In this document: positions 25,363 through 33,298 of the stretch, piece by piece | How the letters are laid out: every line of letters begins with the position of its first letter | How positions within the stretch are numbered: the first letter of the stretch is position 1 | Source: Clostridiales bacterium | Lineage (GTDB): Bacteria > Bacillota > Clostridia > Oscillospirales > Oscillospiraceae | Direction: 5' to 3' | NCBI GenBank assembly: GCA_021202775.1 | Contig: JAJQCJ010000057.1 | Span: 1-37,980 of the forward strand | DNA length: 37,980 nucleotides | The notes under the pieces: generated by a model | What the model was told of the DNA's origin: nothing | Databases searched by the model: none | Seen by the model: the letters and a program-made list of their open reading frames with translations, nothing else | Translations under genes and position numbers: made by a program

Positions 25363-26217
25363 ATGTTTCAGGTATATGAAAGCGAAGAACTGCTGCACGG
25401 CGTGTACCGCATCACGGAGCGGCCTGCCGAGAACGCCCCCGGCGTCAATATGTACGTCGTGGTGGGCCAGGAGCGGGCGCTGCTGTTTGACACCGGCTTC
25501 GGCGTGACGGACACCCTGCCCGCCTTTGTGGCGGGCCTCACGGACAAACCCATCGTTTGCGTGGTGGGCCACGGCCACCCCGACCATGCCGGGGCCGCCG
25601 CCCTGTTTGACGAGGTCTACATGAACCACCGGGACGAGGGCCTGCTGCCGGTGGCCCTGTCCTATGAGCGGCGGATGGACGATGTCTTTGGCCGGCTGGA
25701 GCATCCCGACCCGGAGCTGAAAGCCTACTGCGAGACGCATATTGTTCTGACCGACCGGTTACACTACAAAGACATCGACCAGGGCGACACCGTTGACCTG
25801 GGGGGCCAGGTGCTGGAGGTCTACGCCATCCCCGGCCACACCAACGGCTCCATCGCCCTGCTGAACCGGGCGGGCAACTACGCCCTGGTCAGCGATGCCT
25901 TCAGCACCCGCACCGCGCTGGTGACCCTCCCGCCGGAGAAGCGGGTGGGCCTCACCGCCTATCGGGACGGTCTGGCCCGTTTTCTGGACGCCATCGGGGA
26001 GGACACCCTGCTCTATTGGGGCCACGGCAACGACCCGGTGAATCACGACATCCCCAGGGATATGCTCCGGGCCTGCACGGAGGTGCTGGACGGCCAGACG
26101 GAGCAGGACGTGGCCAGTGTCAGCCACTTCGCCAAACGGAAGGCCGCCGCCACAAAGCGGATGATGGAGCATAAATGCGGCAGCGTCCTGCTGGTGTATG
26201 ACGCCAACACCTTATAA
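25363..26217 (+). CDS. MBL-fold metallohydrolase, third of three
   Basis: This 284-residue enzyme has the full dinuclear ligand set: HGHPDH, IPGHTNGS His, LVSDAF Asp and LYWGHG His. It is a paralogue of the protein at 21189-22037 and differs by a few residues around the LVSDAFSTR loop and by a longer basic tail. AAAGGATGG lies before the ATG. It lies 60 bases after the thioredoxin-like gene and 21 bases before the flavodiiron-type fusion. Divergent copies in one operon suggest different acyl or ring substrates; this is inference. Confidence 0.88.
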   Translation: MFQVYESEELLHGVYRITERPAENAPGVNMYVVVGQERALLFDTGFGVTDTLPAFVAGLTDKPIVCVVGHGHPDHAGAAALFDEVYMNHRDEGLLPVALSYERRMDDVFGRLEHPDPELKAYCETHIVLTDRLHYKDIDQGDTVDLGGQVLEVYAIPGHTNGSIALLNRAGNYALVSDAFSTRTALVTLPPEKRVGLTAYRDGLARFLDAIGEDTLLYWGHGNDPVNHDIPRDMLRACTEVLDGQTEQDVASVSHFAKRKAAATKRMMEHKCGSVLLVYDANTL

Positions 26218-26238
26218 AAACCAGAGAGGGGAGATTCC

Positions 26239-28743
26239 ATGGAACGGATCGACCAAAACAAAACGCTGTGGCACGTCGGCGTTGCCGACCCATCCCTGCG
26301 GGTGTTCCGGCAGGTCTCTTATACGGAGCGGGGGCTGCTGTACGGCTCCTACCTGCTGGACACGGGGGAGGGGTACCTGCTGGTGGGGGCCGTCCCCGCC
26401 CGGCACCGGAACCGGTGGCTGGAAAATGTGCAAGCCGTCACCCCGCTGGAAAACCTCCGGTGGGCGGTGCTGTTCGGCGGGACGGACGACCTGGCCGGGG
26501 CAGGGCTGCTGCTGGAGCAATGCCCTGACCTGACGCTCATCGCCGGAACAAACACCCTGTTCCGGCTGCGGGAGGGACTGCCCGCCGGGTTCCGGAGCAT
26601 TGAAATTCGCACCGGCCGCACCCTTCGCCTGGGGAACAGAGAGCTGATGTTTCAAATTGTGCCGGAGCAGTTCGCCACAGCCTCCCTCTACGTTGTGGAC
26701 AGGGCCGGCAAAACCCTGTTCACGGCGGACGCCTTCGGCTCGGACTACGCCGGGGAGCAGGTGCTGCTCAGCGAACTCCCCGACCGGGCGGAGTATTTCC
26801 GGGGGGCGGAGCGGTACTACGCCGACCTGATGGGGCGCAAGCGGAGGGACAGTCTGGCCCAGGCTGTTGCCCTCCTCCAGACCCATGACATTCAGCGCAT
26901 CTGCCCCGCTTTGGGGCCGGTGGCGGACTGCGATTTGGAGCAGCTGACCGCCCTCTATACGGCGGCGCCGCCGGAGGTTCCCCATCCCAACGTGGCCATC
27001 GTCCACGCCGGAAGCGAGCTGCTGTCCGGTCTGGCAACTCAGGTGCGGCAGGGATTGGAGGAAGCCGGCATTGGCGCAGTGACCTGTTATGACCTGAGCG
27101 CCGTGAACCGGGAGGAGGTGCTGGCCGCCCTGCCTGCGGCGGACGCCATCCTGTTCGGCGTGGACGGCGCGTGGGGCAACGCGGACAAAGCCCTCTGGGA
27201 CGTGGCAACCTCCCTCCTGAAGGATGACTGCAAGGGCAAGCTGACCTCCGTATTTTATCCGGCGGCAGCCGGGGAACTGGTGGAGGACTTCCGCCAGCGG
27301 CTGGCCTCCCTGGGCTTTGCCCTGACCCTGCAGGACTTCTTCGTCCAGGGGGTGCCCACGGAACAGGACAGGAAGCACGCCCTGGACTACGGCTTCGGCG
27401 TGGGGTGCAGCGTGCTGCGGGTGCCCAACCCCCGGAAGCCGACGCTGGTGAAGTGCCTGGTCTGCGGCGAAATCTTTGACGCCTCTCTGGGGGCCTGCCC
27501 GGTGTGCGGCGTGGGGCTGGACCAGTGCGTCCCCGTGGAGGAGGACGAGGCCCTGTTCCACCGGGACACGGACAGCCGTTATGTCATCGTGGGCGGCGGC
27601 GTGGCCGCTGTCTCCGCGGCGGAAGCCATCCGCCGTCGGGACGGGACGGGCACCATCCTGATGCTCTCCGCGGAGCCGAGTCTGCCCATCAACCGCCCCA
27701 TGCTGACCAAGGACATCCAGACCGCAGCGGAAGCGCCGGAGGAGCTGGCAATCCACCCGGCGGAGTGGTACCGGGAGCGGGCCATCGACCTGCGCCTGGG
27801 CTGCACCGTCACCGCCATGGACACGGCGGAAAAGACTGTCACCACCGCCGACGGGACGCATATTTCTTACGACAAGCTGGTGATTGCCACCGGCGCGGAG
27901 TGCTTCATCCCGCCCTTTGAGGGCTGGCAGAAGCCGGGGGTGCTGACCATCCGGCACCTGTCGGACAGCGCGGCGTTGGCCGGACTGATGCAAAACGCAA
28001 AGCAGGCAGTCGTTATCGGCGGCGGCGTACTGGGGCTGGAGGCGGCCAGCGAGCTGCTCCGCTCCGGGCTAAAGGTGACGGTGCTGGAGGCGACCCCCCA
28101 GATCATTGGCCGTCAGGCGGACGCCAAATCCGCCGCCCTCCTGCGGGAGCAGATGGCAGCTATGGGGGTGGACTGCTATGAGGGCGTGTCCATCGCCGCC
28201 ATAGAGGGAGAAGAACAGGCCACCGGCGTGCGGCTGGGGGACGGTCGGGTGTTCCCGGCGGACTTTGTCATTGTCTCCTGCGGCAACCGGGGCAACGTCC
28301 AGGCGGCCAAGGCGGCAGGCATCGCCGTGGAGCGCTCTATTGTAGTGAACCAGCGGATGGAGACCAGCGCAGCGGACGTGTACGCCTGCGGTGACTGCGC
28401 CCAGTTCGACGGCTTGAACTATCAGCTGTGGGCAGAGGCCTCCGGCCAGGGCACCATAGCCGGTGCCAACGCCGCTGGGGAAAAGCTGACCTACGCCAAT
28501 CAGCTCCTGGGGCTGAACCTGGAGGGGTTCGGCACAACCCTCTTCGCCATCGGCGACCCGGGCAAGCAGCCGGACGTCCCCTATCAGACGGTGGAGGTGT
28601 CCGACAGCGTCCGGAACCGGCATGAGACCTACTGGTTCTTCGGCGGCGCACTGGAGGGGGCCGTGGTCATCGGCGCACCGGAGAAGGTGCCGGAGCTGAC
28701 CCAGGCCGTGACTACCCACGCCCGCTACAGTGAGCTGTTTTGA
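26239..28743 (+). CDS. Flavodiiron-rubredoxin-NADH:rubredoxin oxidoreductase fusion with degenerate diiron site
   Basis: This 834-residue protein has the domain order of class F flavodiiron proteins: beta-lactamase-like (about 1-245), flavodoxin-like (about 250-395), a short rubredoxin (Cys406, Cys409, Cys420, Cys423; CLVCG and CPVCG) and an NADH:rubredoxin oxidoreductase module (FAD fold VGGGVAAVSAAEA near 451; NAD fold IGGGVLGLEAASE; YACGDCAQ). True family members reduce O2 to water at a diiron site. Here the HxExDH site reads FGGTDD (79-84), the PMLHWP position reads PEQFAT (142-147) and the SHGP His reads ALGP (224-227). Only two Asp remain. The flavodoxin phosphate loop is also atypical (HAGSELLSG). 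O2 reduction is therefore unlikely; it may act as an NADH-to-rubredoxin electron hub. The IS element begins about 3 bases after its stop. Confidence 0.85.
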   Translation: MERIDQNKTLWHVGVADPSLRVFRQVSYTERGLLYGSYLLDTGEGYLLVGAVPARHRNRWLENVQAVTPLENLRWAVLFGGTDDLAGAGLLLEQCPDLTLIAGTNTLFRLREGLPAGFRSIEIRTGRTLRLGNRELMFQIVPEQFATASLYVVDRAGKTLFTADAFGSDYAGEQVLLSELPDRAEYFRGAERYYADLMGRKRRDSLAQAVALLQTHDIQRICPALGPVADCDLEQLTALYTAAPPEVPHPNVAIVHAGSELLSGLATQVRQGLEEAGIGAVTCYDLSAVNREEVLAALPAADAILFGVDGAWGNADKALWDVATSLLKDDCKGKLTSVFYPAAAGELVEDFRQRLASLGFALTLQDFFVQGVPTEQDRKHALDYGFGVGCSVLRVPNPRKPTLVKCLVCGEIFDASLGACPVCGVGLDQCVPVEEDEALFHRDTDSRYVIVGGGVAAVSAAEAIRRRDGTGTILMLSAEPSLPINRPMLTKDIQTAAEAPEELAIHPAEWYRERAIDLRLGCTVTAMDTAEKTVTTADGTHISYDKLVIATGAECFIPPFEGWQKPGVLTIRHLSDSAALAGLMQNAKQAVVIGGGVLGLEAASELLRSGLKVTVLEATPQIIGRQADAKSAALLREQMAAMGVDCYEGVSIAAIEGEEQATGVRLGDGRVFPADFVIVSCGNRGNVQAAKAAGIAVERSIVVNQRMETSAADVYACGDCAQFDGLNYQLWAEASGQGTIAGANAAGEKLTYANQLLGLNLEGFGTTLFAIGDPGKQPDVPYQTVEVSDSVRNRHETYWFFGGALEGAVVIGAPEKVPELTQAVTTHARYSELF

Positions 28744-28760
28744 AAGCCTGCAAATAAAAA

Positions 28761-28783
28761 GTCAAGCCCAAAATGAGCTTGAC
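28761..28783 (-). terminator. Hairpin with T-run at the IS right end
   Basis: GTCAAGC (28761-28767) and GCTTGAC (28777-28783) form a 7-bp stem. On the minus strand it is followed by TTTTTA, fitting a terminator for leftward transcription of the IS. The TTGACT on that strand could also serve as a -35 box at a circularised IS junction. Confidence 0.5.
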
Positions 28784-28828
28784 CGAGAAAATATTTGAGG
28801 TAAGGCCAGAAGACAAAAAGAGCAACAC

Positions 28829-28853
28829 AAAAAAGCCACCGCAGAACGCTGGC
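28829..28853 (-). terminator. Terminator downstream of IS110 transposase
   Basis: GCCACCG (28835-28841) and CGCTGGC (28847-28853) form a 7-bp stem with one mismatch. On the minus strand six T follow. It lies about 140 bases after the transposase stop and would end its transcript. Confidence 0.5.
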
Positions 28854-28896
28854 TTATGTTGGAAGATGTATGCGGGTAGCACCGCCGGGCCGACCA

Positions 28897-28938
28897 GTCA
28901 AGGATAAACGGCTGCGCCGCGCCTGCGGCGTCCTTGAC
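28897..28938 (-). repeat. Nested stem with bulge in IS 3' flank
   Basis: GTCAAGGA (28897-28904) pairs with TCCTTGAC (28931-28938) and encloses a GC-rich CGCCGC/GCGGCG hairpin, with unpaired bases on one side. A second perfect 9-bp hairpin lies at 28971-28991. This kind of structure could also be guide-RNA related, since IS1111-group elements encode bridge RNA downstream of the transposase. Confidence 0.35.
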
Positions 28939-28994
28939 AGGCCATCCCGCCTGTGCTAGTGAAGTGGCCAAGGGGCGGCACAGCCGCCCCTGTG

Positions 28995-30251
28995 TCAAGC
29001 CTTTGACACAGTTTCAGCAGTAGTTTCCTGAGAAGGCTCGGCTTCTTTCGGCTCAAGCGTTTTGAGGTAATCGTTCACCTGGGCGTAGTAGCGGCGCAGA
29101 AATTTGTTTGCCCCGGCAGTCATGTAAACGTAGTACGGCTTACCATCGGCCCGTTTACGGTCAAGAAATTGGAAAATTGGCTCGTCCGCAGGAGCCTTCT
29201 GGATATAGATCTCCATGATGTTAAACAGCGTCTTGCGAAGATAGGGAGAACCCCGTTTTGTGGTCTTGTTGCTCTTTGAGACCTTGGTTCCAGAATCATT
29301 GGGAGCAGGGTCTACTCCAGCAAAAGCCACAAGGGATTTCTTGCTTGCAAAGCGTCGAACGTCACCGATTTCGGCCATAAGCTGCGGACCAGTCGAGTCC
29401 CCACAGCCGTACATTGCCATGACAAATGGGTATTCCGGCAGCATAGAGGCCAGGCGCTTCATCTCAGCACGGTACGTCTCTACAGAACGGGAAATGCTAG
29501 TGAGCTGGTCTGCTGCCCCCTGGACAAGGAGCTTCGTGACCTCGGACTTGGAGACCAGAACGACAACGGATTTGGCAAGTGTGTAAACCTCCTCAGCCTT
29601 ATCCTGCTTGAACTTGTAGTCATGTCGTTTACACCATTTGCGGTATCGCTCGGTAAAGGCGTTCTTGCTGACACCCCGCACACAGTCTGCGTGCCAGAAA
29701 TCGTGCGTGAAGTCTACCCACTTTTGCGTACCGTCCTTCCGCACAGGGCTGGTGAAGCACTTGCGGATGCCGGGAAAGGACTGCTCCTGCAATGCGATGA
29801 GGTTGTTGGCCGTGGTCGTCTTTTGCTTGACTGCCAAGTGGAACTGGCGGTTCAGCGTTTTCAGATCATAACGAACGGTATCCATGGGAGTATAATCCCG
29901 CAGATCAGCCCAGTTGTCAAGACCGTATCTGGCAATCTTGGCGGCATCGGCCTTATCCGTTTTGACCTTGCGCAGTGAGTTGCCGCCGTATTCCTTGATC
30001 AGCAGCGGATTCACCGCACTGACAAACAAACCGGCGTCATGGAGAACATTGGCTATGGGTTCGTAGTAACGGCCCGTGTGTTCCATCACCACACGAGTTT
30101 CCCCATCCAGATTCTTGAGTGTTTGAGCCAAATGGAGCAAGCTCTTCGCATCGTGCCTGACTTCGAAGGGCAGCATCACAACCTCCCCAAAGGGCCGGAG
30201 GACGGCGACCATGCTCTTCCTGCTGGAAACATCAATACCTGCTGCGTTCAT
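28995..30251 (-). CDS. IS110-family transposase (DEDD recombinase)
   Basis: This 418-residue recombinase has an N-terminal RuvC-like DEDD domain (GIDVSS; VVMEHTGRYYEP; KTDKADAAKIAR) and a C-terminal Transposase_20 domain with the GVDPAPNDSGT segment, which carries the catalytic Ser of this family. Proteins of this family bind a bridge RNA that specifies donor and target DNA. ATG at 30251 is chosen over two upstream Met codons because AGGAG (30265-30261) lies 9 bases before it. Base composition is visibly less GC-rich than neighbouring genes, consistent with recent transfer. The frame is complete, so the element may be active. Confidence 0.93.
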   Translation of the reverse strand: MNAAGIDVSSRKSMVAVLRPFGEVVMLPFEVRHDAKSLLHLAQTLKNLDGETRVVMEHTGRYYEPIANVLHDAGLFVSAVNPLLIKEYGGNSLRKVKTDKADAAKIARYGLDNWADLRDYTPMDTVRYDLKTLNRQFHLAVKQKTTTANNLIALQEQSFPGIRKCFTSPVRKDGTQKWVDFTHDFWHADCVRGVSKNAFTERYRKWCKRHDYKFKQDKAEEVYTLAKSVVVLVSKSEVTKLLVQGAADQLTSISRSVETYRAEMKRLASMLPEYPFVMAMYGCGDSTGPQLMAEIGDVRRFASKKSLVAFAGVDPAPNDSGTKVSKSNKTTKRGSPYLRKTLFNIMEIYIQKAPADEPIFQFLDRKRADGKPYYVYMTAGANKFLRRYYAQVNDYLKTLEPKEAEPSQETTAETVSKA

Positions 30252-30279
30252 GTTGTGCATCTCCTGCCTGATAAAATTT

Positions 30280-30309
30280 GCAATGGACAGAGCCATCTTT
30301 ACCCATTGC
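30280..30309 (-). repeat. Inverted repeat near transposase start
   Basis: GCAATGG (30280-30286) and CCATTGC (30303-30309) form a 7-bp stem just upstream of the transposase ribosome site. It may be part of the IS non-coding RNA or limit transposase translation. Confidence 0.35.
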
Positions 30310-30382
30310 CGATCCTATCTGTTTGGTGACGCGAACGCTGTGGAACTACCACTTGGCCCTACCTGCACAAATCGAATGCTGC

Positions 30383-30461
30383 GAATAGGAGATGGCTGAC
30401 TGACTTCCTAACGGGCGTAAAAGCCCTTGGAGTGATAAGTCAGACCATTACTCTCCTATTC
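30383..30461 (-). ncRNA. Candidate IS110 bridge RNA stem-loop
   Basis: Upstream of the transposase and on its strand, a perfect 10-bp outer stem (GAATAGGAGA with TCTCCTATTC) encloses an inner stem (TGACTT/AAGTCA), an asymmetric internal loop, and a GGGC/GCCC tip hairpin. This stem, internal loop and tip hairpin layout is that of a bridge-RNA guide loop. On the transposase strand the 5' loop side reads ATCACTCCAA. Its TCACTCC (30435-30429) also occurs at the insertion flank (30542-30536). The 3' loop side GGAAG can pair with CTTTC at the other flank with one G-T wobble. Full RNA ends are unknown; it may extend over about 30300-30530. Confidence 0.5.
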
Positions 30462-30548
30462 TAACAGCTTAGGCAACGAGATGTCCCATGCCTATGGCTG
30501 GCTGCCATAACCAAGGGGCAAATATTATAGTAACAGGAGTGAAAGAAA

Positions 30549-32411
30549 ATGAGCCAATCTGTGACCCCGCCCCGCACCATGGAGCTGCCCCGTCCCCAGA
30601 CGGTGGCCTGCCCCTATGAGGCGGCCTACACCGCCGACATGGTGGTGGTGGGCTGCGGCTTCGCCGGGCTGAATGCTGCGGTGTCCGCCAAAGAGCAGGG
30701 GCAAAGCGTCCTGGTCATCGACAAAGGGCGGCCCGGCTACTCCGGCCTGTCCCCTTGGCCCAGCAGCTTCCGCTGGTTTGACCCGGAGCGGGGAGACGAT
30801 GCGGAGTCCTTCCGACAGGCCATGATGGTGGGAGGCGACTACCTCAGCAACCTGAGCTGGTACGAGTGCTGGATTCAGGAGTCCAAAGGTATCTATCAGC
30901 GTCTGTCCGACTGGGGCATCCTGGCCCAGTACCCCAAGGCCTCCGAGGCGGGGGAGTTCTACAAGCAGGAGGACTTCGTGGGCTACCGGGAGACCTTTGA
31001 CCGGTTTGACCGCCATAAGAAGTGGATGGAGGTGTTGAGCCGCTACGAGATCCCAGTGCTGGAGCACACCATGGTGACAGACACCCTGACGGAGGACGGC
31101 AGGGTCAGCGGCGTCATGGGTTTCCACGTCCCCAGCGGACAGGTCATCGCCGTCAGCGCGAAGGCGGTAGTGCTGGCCACCGGCGGCGGCAGCTACAAGC
31201 CCACCGGCTACCCCACCGGCGGCAACACCTTCGACGGGGAGTACATGGCCTATGAGCTGGGCCTCCCCATTGCGGGCAAGGAGTTTGAAGACTTCCATGG
31301 CACCTCCGGCACCGCCCCCGGCAACGTGTTTCTGGACAACCACTGGCAGTACCTGGAGAACATCTGGCTCTGCGGCGGCGACGTGGTGCCGGGCAACATC
31401 GGCAGCTACGCCGGCACCAAGGGCAACGTCATGGTGTTGGGCCGGGTGCGCAAGGCGGTGAACGGCGTCCCCAAGATCGACGGTTCGGAGACCCAGGACG
31501 TGGCCACCGCCGCCTTCACCCGGCGGGGCGGCTCCCAGACCTACGGCAGCGACCCGGCGGAGCAGCGCTCCGGCAAGATGAGCAGCCCTGTGGCGGAAAG
31601 CAGTCTGGCCGGTGCGGCCACCGGGATGTGCTGCCACCTGACCTCCGGCGTCTTTTGTGGACTGCGGGAGCGGGATTGCGCCACCGGCATCCCCGGCCTC
31701 TATGTGGCGGGGGACGGCATCCACGCAACCTCCCCCTCCGGCGCGGCCTATCCCTGCGGGGTGGGCTTCACCTCCTGCTTCTGCTCCATCGACGGCGACC
31801 ATGCGGGCAAGGCGGCCGCCGCCTACGCCGCAGGGCTCCCGACCCAAACCCTCTCCCCGGAGACGGTGGCGGCCAAAACGGAGGAGATCACCGCTCCCCT
31901 GCGGATGGAGAAGGGCTTCGACGCCAACTGGGCGCGGGATGTGCTGCATTCCATCATGGCCCCCTACTGGGTCAGCGTGGCAAAAAGCGAGGCCACATTA
32001 CAGGCGGCACTAGTACAGGTGCTGTACATGAAGGAGCACGTCGTTCCCCGGCTGTCGGCCTGCACCAGCCACGACCTGCGGCTGTGCATTGAGGTGAAAC
32101 ATAAGGTGCAGAGCGCCGAGCTGAAGCTCCGCGCCAGCCTGGCCCGGCAGGAGAGCCGGGGCAATACCTATCGGACGGACTACCCCTACCGGGACGACGC
32201 CAACTTCCTGTGCTTCCTGACCCAGAAGAAAGACGCGGACGGCACAGCCACGCTGGAGAAGGTGCCGGTGCCGGAGGAGTGGGCCGGCGATTTGCAGCAG
32301 CCCTATGAGAAGCGGTATGTGTACTACTTCCCCGGCGAGCCGGAGGCGAAGGGCTTTGAACCGCCCGCGTCCCGCTGGGGCGGCAAAGGCGGAAAAGGAG
32401 GGAGAGCATGA
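30549..32411 (+). CDS. FAD-dependent fumarate-reductase-type flavoprotein 2
   Basis: This 620-residue FAD_binding_2 flavoprotein has a dinucleotide fold VVVGCGFAGLNAAVSAKE ending in the Asp of VIDKGRPGYSG, a LATGGGSYKPTG FAD loop, a GLYVAGDGIHATSPSGAAYPCG second FAD region, and the C-terminal ESRGNTYRTDYP pattern. It is longer than flavoprotein 1 and only distantly similar. It has no membrane anchor, haem motif or signal peptide. It ends in a Gly/Lys repeat tail (GGKGGKGG). Its stop overlaps the next ferredoxin as ATGA. The IS110 element now lies directly upstream. It likely forms a soluble two-subunit reductase; the electron acceptor is unknown. Confidence 0.87.
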   Translation: MSQSVTPPRTMELPRPQTVACPYEAAYTADMVVVGCGFAGLNAAVSAKEQGQSVLVIDKGRPGYSGLSPWPSSFRWFDPERGDDAESFRQAMMVGGDYLSNLSWYECWIQESKGIYQRLSDWGILAQYPKASEAGEFYKQEDFVGYRETFDRFDRHKKWMEVLSRYEIPVLEHTMVTDTLTEDGRVSGVMGFHVPSGQVIAVSAKAVVLATGGGSYKPTGYPTGGNTFDGEYMAYELGLPIAGKEFEDFHGTSGTAPGNVFLDNHWQYLENIWLCGGDVVPGNIGSYAGTKGNVMVLGRVRKAVNGVPKIDGSETQDVATAAFTRRGGSQTYGSDPAEQRSGKMSSPVAESSLAGAATGMCCHLTSGVFCGLRERDCATGIPGLYVAGDGIHATSPSGAAYPCGVGFTSCFCSIDGDHAGKAAAAYAAGLPTQTLSPETVAAKTEEITAPLRMEKGFDANWARDVLHSIMAPYWVSVAKSEATLQAALVQVLYMKEHVVPRLSACTSHDLRLCIEVKHKVQSAELKLRASLARQESRGNTYRTDYPYRDDANFLCFLTQKKDADGTATLEKVPVPEEWAGDLQQPYEKRYVYYFPGEPEAKGFEPPASRWGGKGGKGGRA

Positions 32412-32710
32412 GCGTCATCAGAGTGGATTTGAACAAGTGCATTGGCTGTGAAAACTGTGTGAACATCTGTCCCCTGGACGTGTTCTACTTCGACCCGGTA
32501 GCCCACAAGTCGGTGCTGGCCTACCCGGAGAACTGCCAGAGCTGCGGCCAGTGCTACCTGAACTGCCAGGGCCGTGCCCTGGGCATCAGCAACGATATGT
32601 ACGCCTACGCCATCACCGCCTTCCGGGGGGCAGGCACCGCCGCCATGAACCGGGTGGTGGTGACGGAGCCGGGGGTGCTGACCGAGGTGACACGGGGGAG
32701 GCTGCCGTAA
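32408..32710 (+). CDS. 2x[4Fe-4S] ferredoxin 2
   Basis: This 100-residue ferredoxin has cluster motifs CIGCENCVNICP and CQSCGQCYLNC, then a C-terminal extension of about 40 residues. The last Cys is followed by Q rather than the usual P. It is translated by ATGA overlap from flavoprotein 2, so it is its probable electron partner. It is the last gene of the catabolic train; no clear terminator follows. Confidence 0.92.
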   Translation: MSVIRVDLNKCIGCENCVNICPLDVFYFDPVAHKSVLAYPENCQSCGQCYLNCQGRALGISNDMYAYAITAFRGAGTAAMNRVVVTEPGVLTEVTRGRLP

Positions 32711-33298
32711 ACGGAGGCGTGCTGCAGCGGCAGATTTGATTCCCTGGCGGTATGGTAAAATCTTGAAGGCAGTTCAGGCTGCCCTGATGTTTCACCGGCA
32801 CCCTTCCGGGGCACACATATTGCAGCAAACATATTGCAAGCAGGCAAGCAATGCTTTTGTGCTACAAAAGCTCCGCTCTGCTGGCTTGTTGGGGGAATCC
32901 CCAAGCCCCTTCCTGAACATCCCCGGAGGGATGGACTGCGCATTCCTGCGGAACGCTTTGATGCAGGCATTATCAAACTACTTTTTGATTTGCGATGCTG
33001 CGCAAGGAATCTTGCACATGATTATCCACAGTGCGCTCTACGAAACAAAAAATACCCGGCAGGCTGTCACAATTTCTGCGACAGCTTGCCGGGTAAAAAT
33101 GTCTATTACGTTTCGACGAAATGAACGGCACCAACAACTCCAAACAATTTCATATCTGCGACTGTGTCATCAGGTGCTTTCCTTGTCACCGCCTTCGATG
33201 CGCTGCTGCCATTGAGCGCGACAAGAAACGGGCTAAAGAATTAATCATCCGCAAGACTTGCACCTCGGAATATGATCCGAGGTTCTTTCCTTTGCCAA
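32711..33298. other. Intergenic region between catabolic train and mobile module
   Basis: No convincing gene. It holds a weak GGCAG/CTGCC hairpin (32768-32783), a TTGGGG-GAAT-CCCCAA hairpin near 32888-32903, a strong terminator (33053-33095) and a CCTCGGA/TCCGAGG repeat (33263-33282). Base composition falls from the GC-rich operon towards the mobile module, so the mobile-element boundary probably lies here. Confidence 0.5.
33047..33095 (-). terminator. Strong terminator for the leftward mobile module
   Basis: TACCCGGCAGGCTGTC (33053-33068) pairs with GACAGCTTGCCGGGTA (33080-33095) with a single mismatch. On the minus strand TTTTTT follows. It would end transcription from tnpW, the recombinase and the small gene at 33299. 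Confidence 0.8.

Larger units (their letters stand above)
28747..30534 (-). mobile_element. IS110-family insertion sequence inside the catabolic gene train
   Basis: Estimated element of about 1.79 kb, transposase read leftward. IS110 elements lack clear terminal inverted repeats, so the ends are inferred. They are placed where a shared AG dinucleotide (28745-28746 and 30535-30536) would restore a short gap with an AAAGGAG ribosome site between the flavodiiron-type gene and flavoprotein 2. Other boundaries within about 20 bases are possible. The IS splits the operon, so distal genes may rely on read-through. About 283 bases lie upstream of the transposase and 248 downstream, both highly structured. 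Confidence 0.65.

Noticed and set aside
26239-28743. Assignment as oxygen-scavenging flavodiiron reductase
   Set aside because: Most diiron ligands are replaced, so the usual reaction is unlikely.
28744-28994. Bridge RNA encoded downstream of the transposase (IS1111-like)
   Set aside because: Structured stems are present, but none showed a match to the insertion flanks; the upstream stem-loop fits better. Not excluded.
32736-33215. 159-codon plus-strand frame after ferredoxin 2
   Set aside because: No family resemblance or good ribosome site, and it runs through a strong terminator hairpin at 33053-33095.
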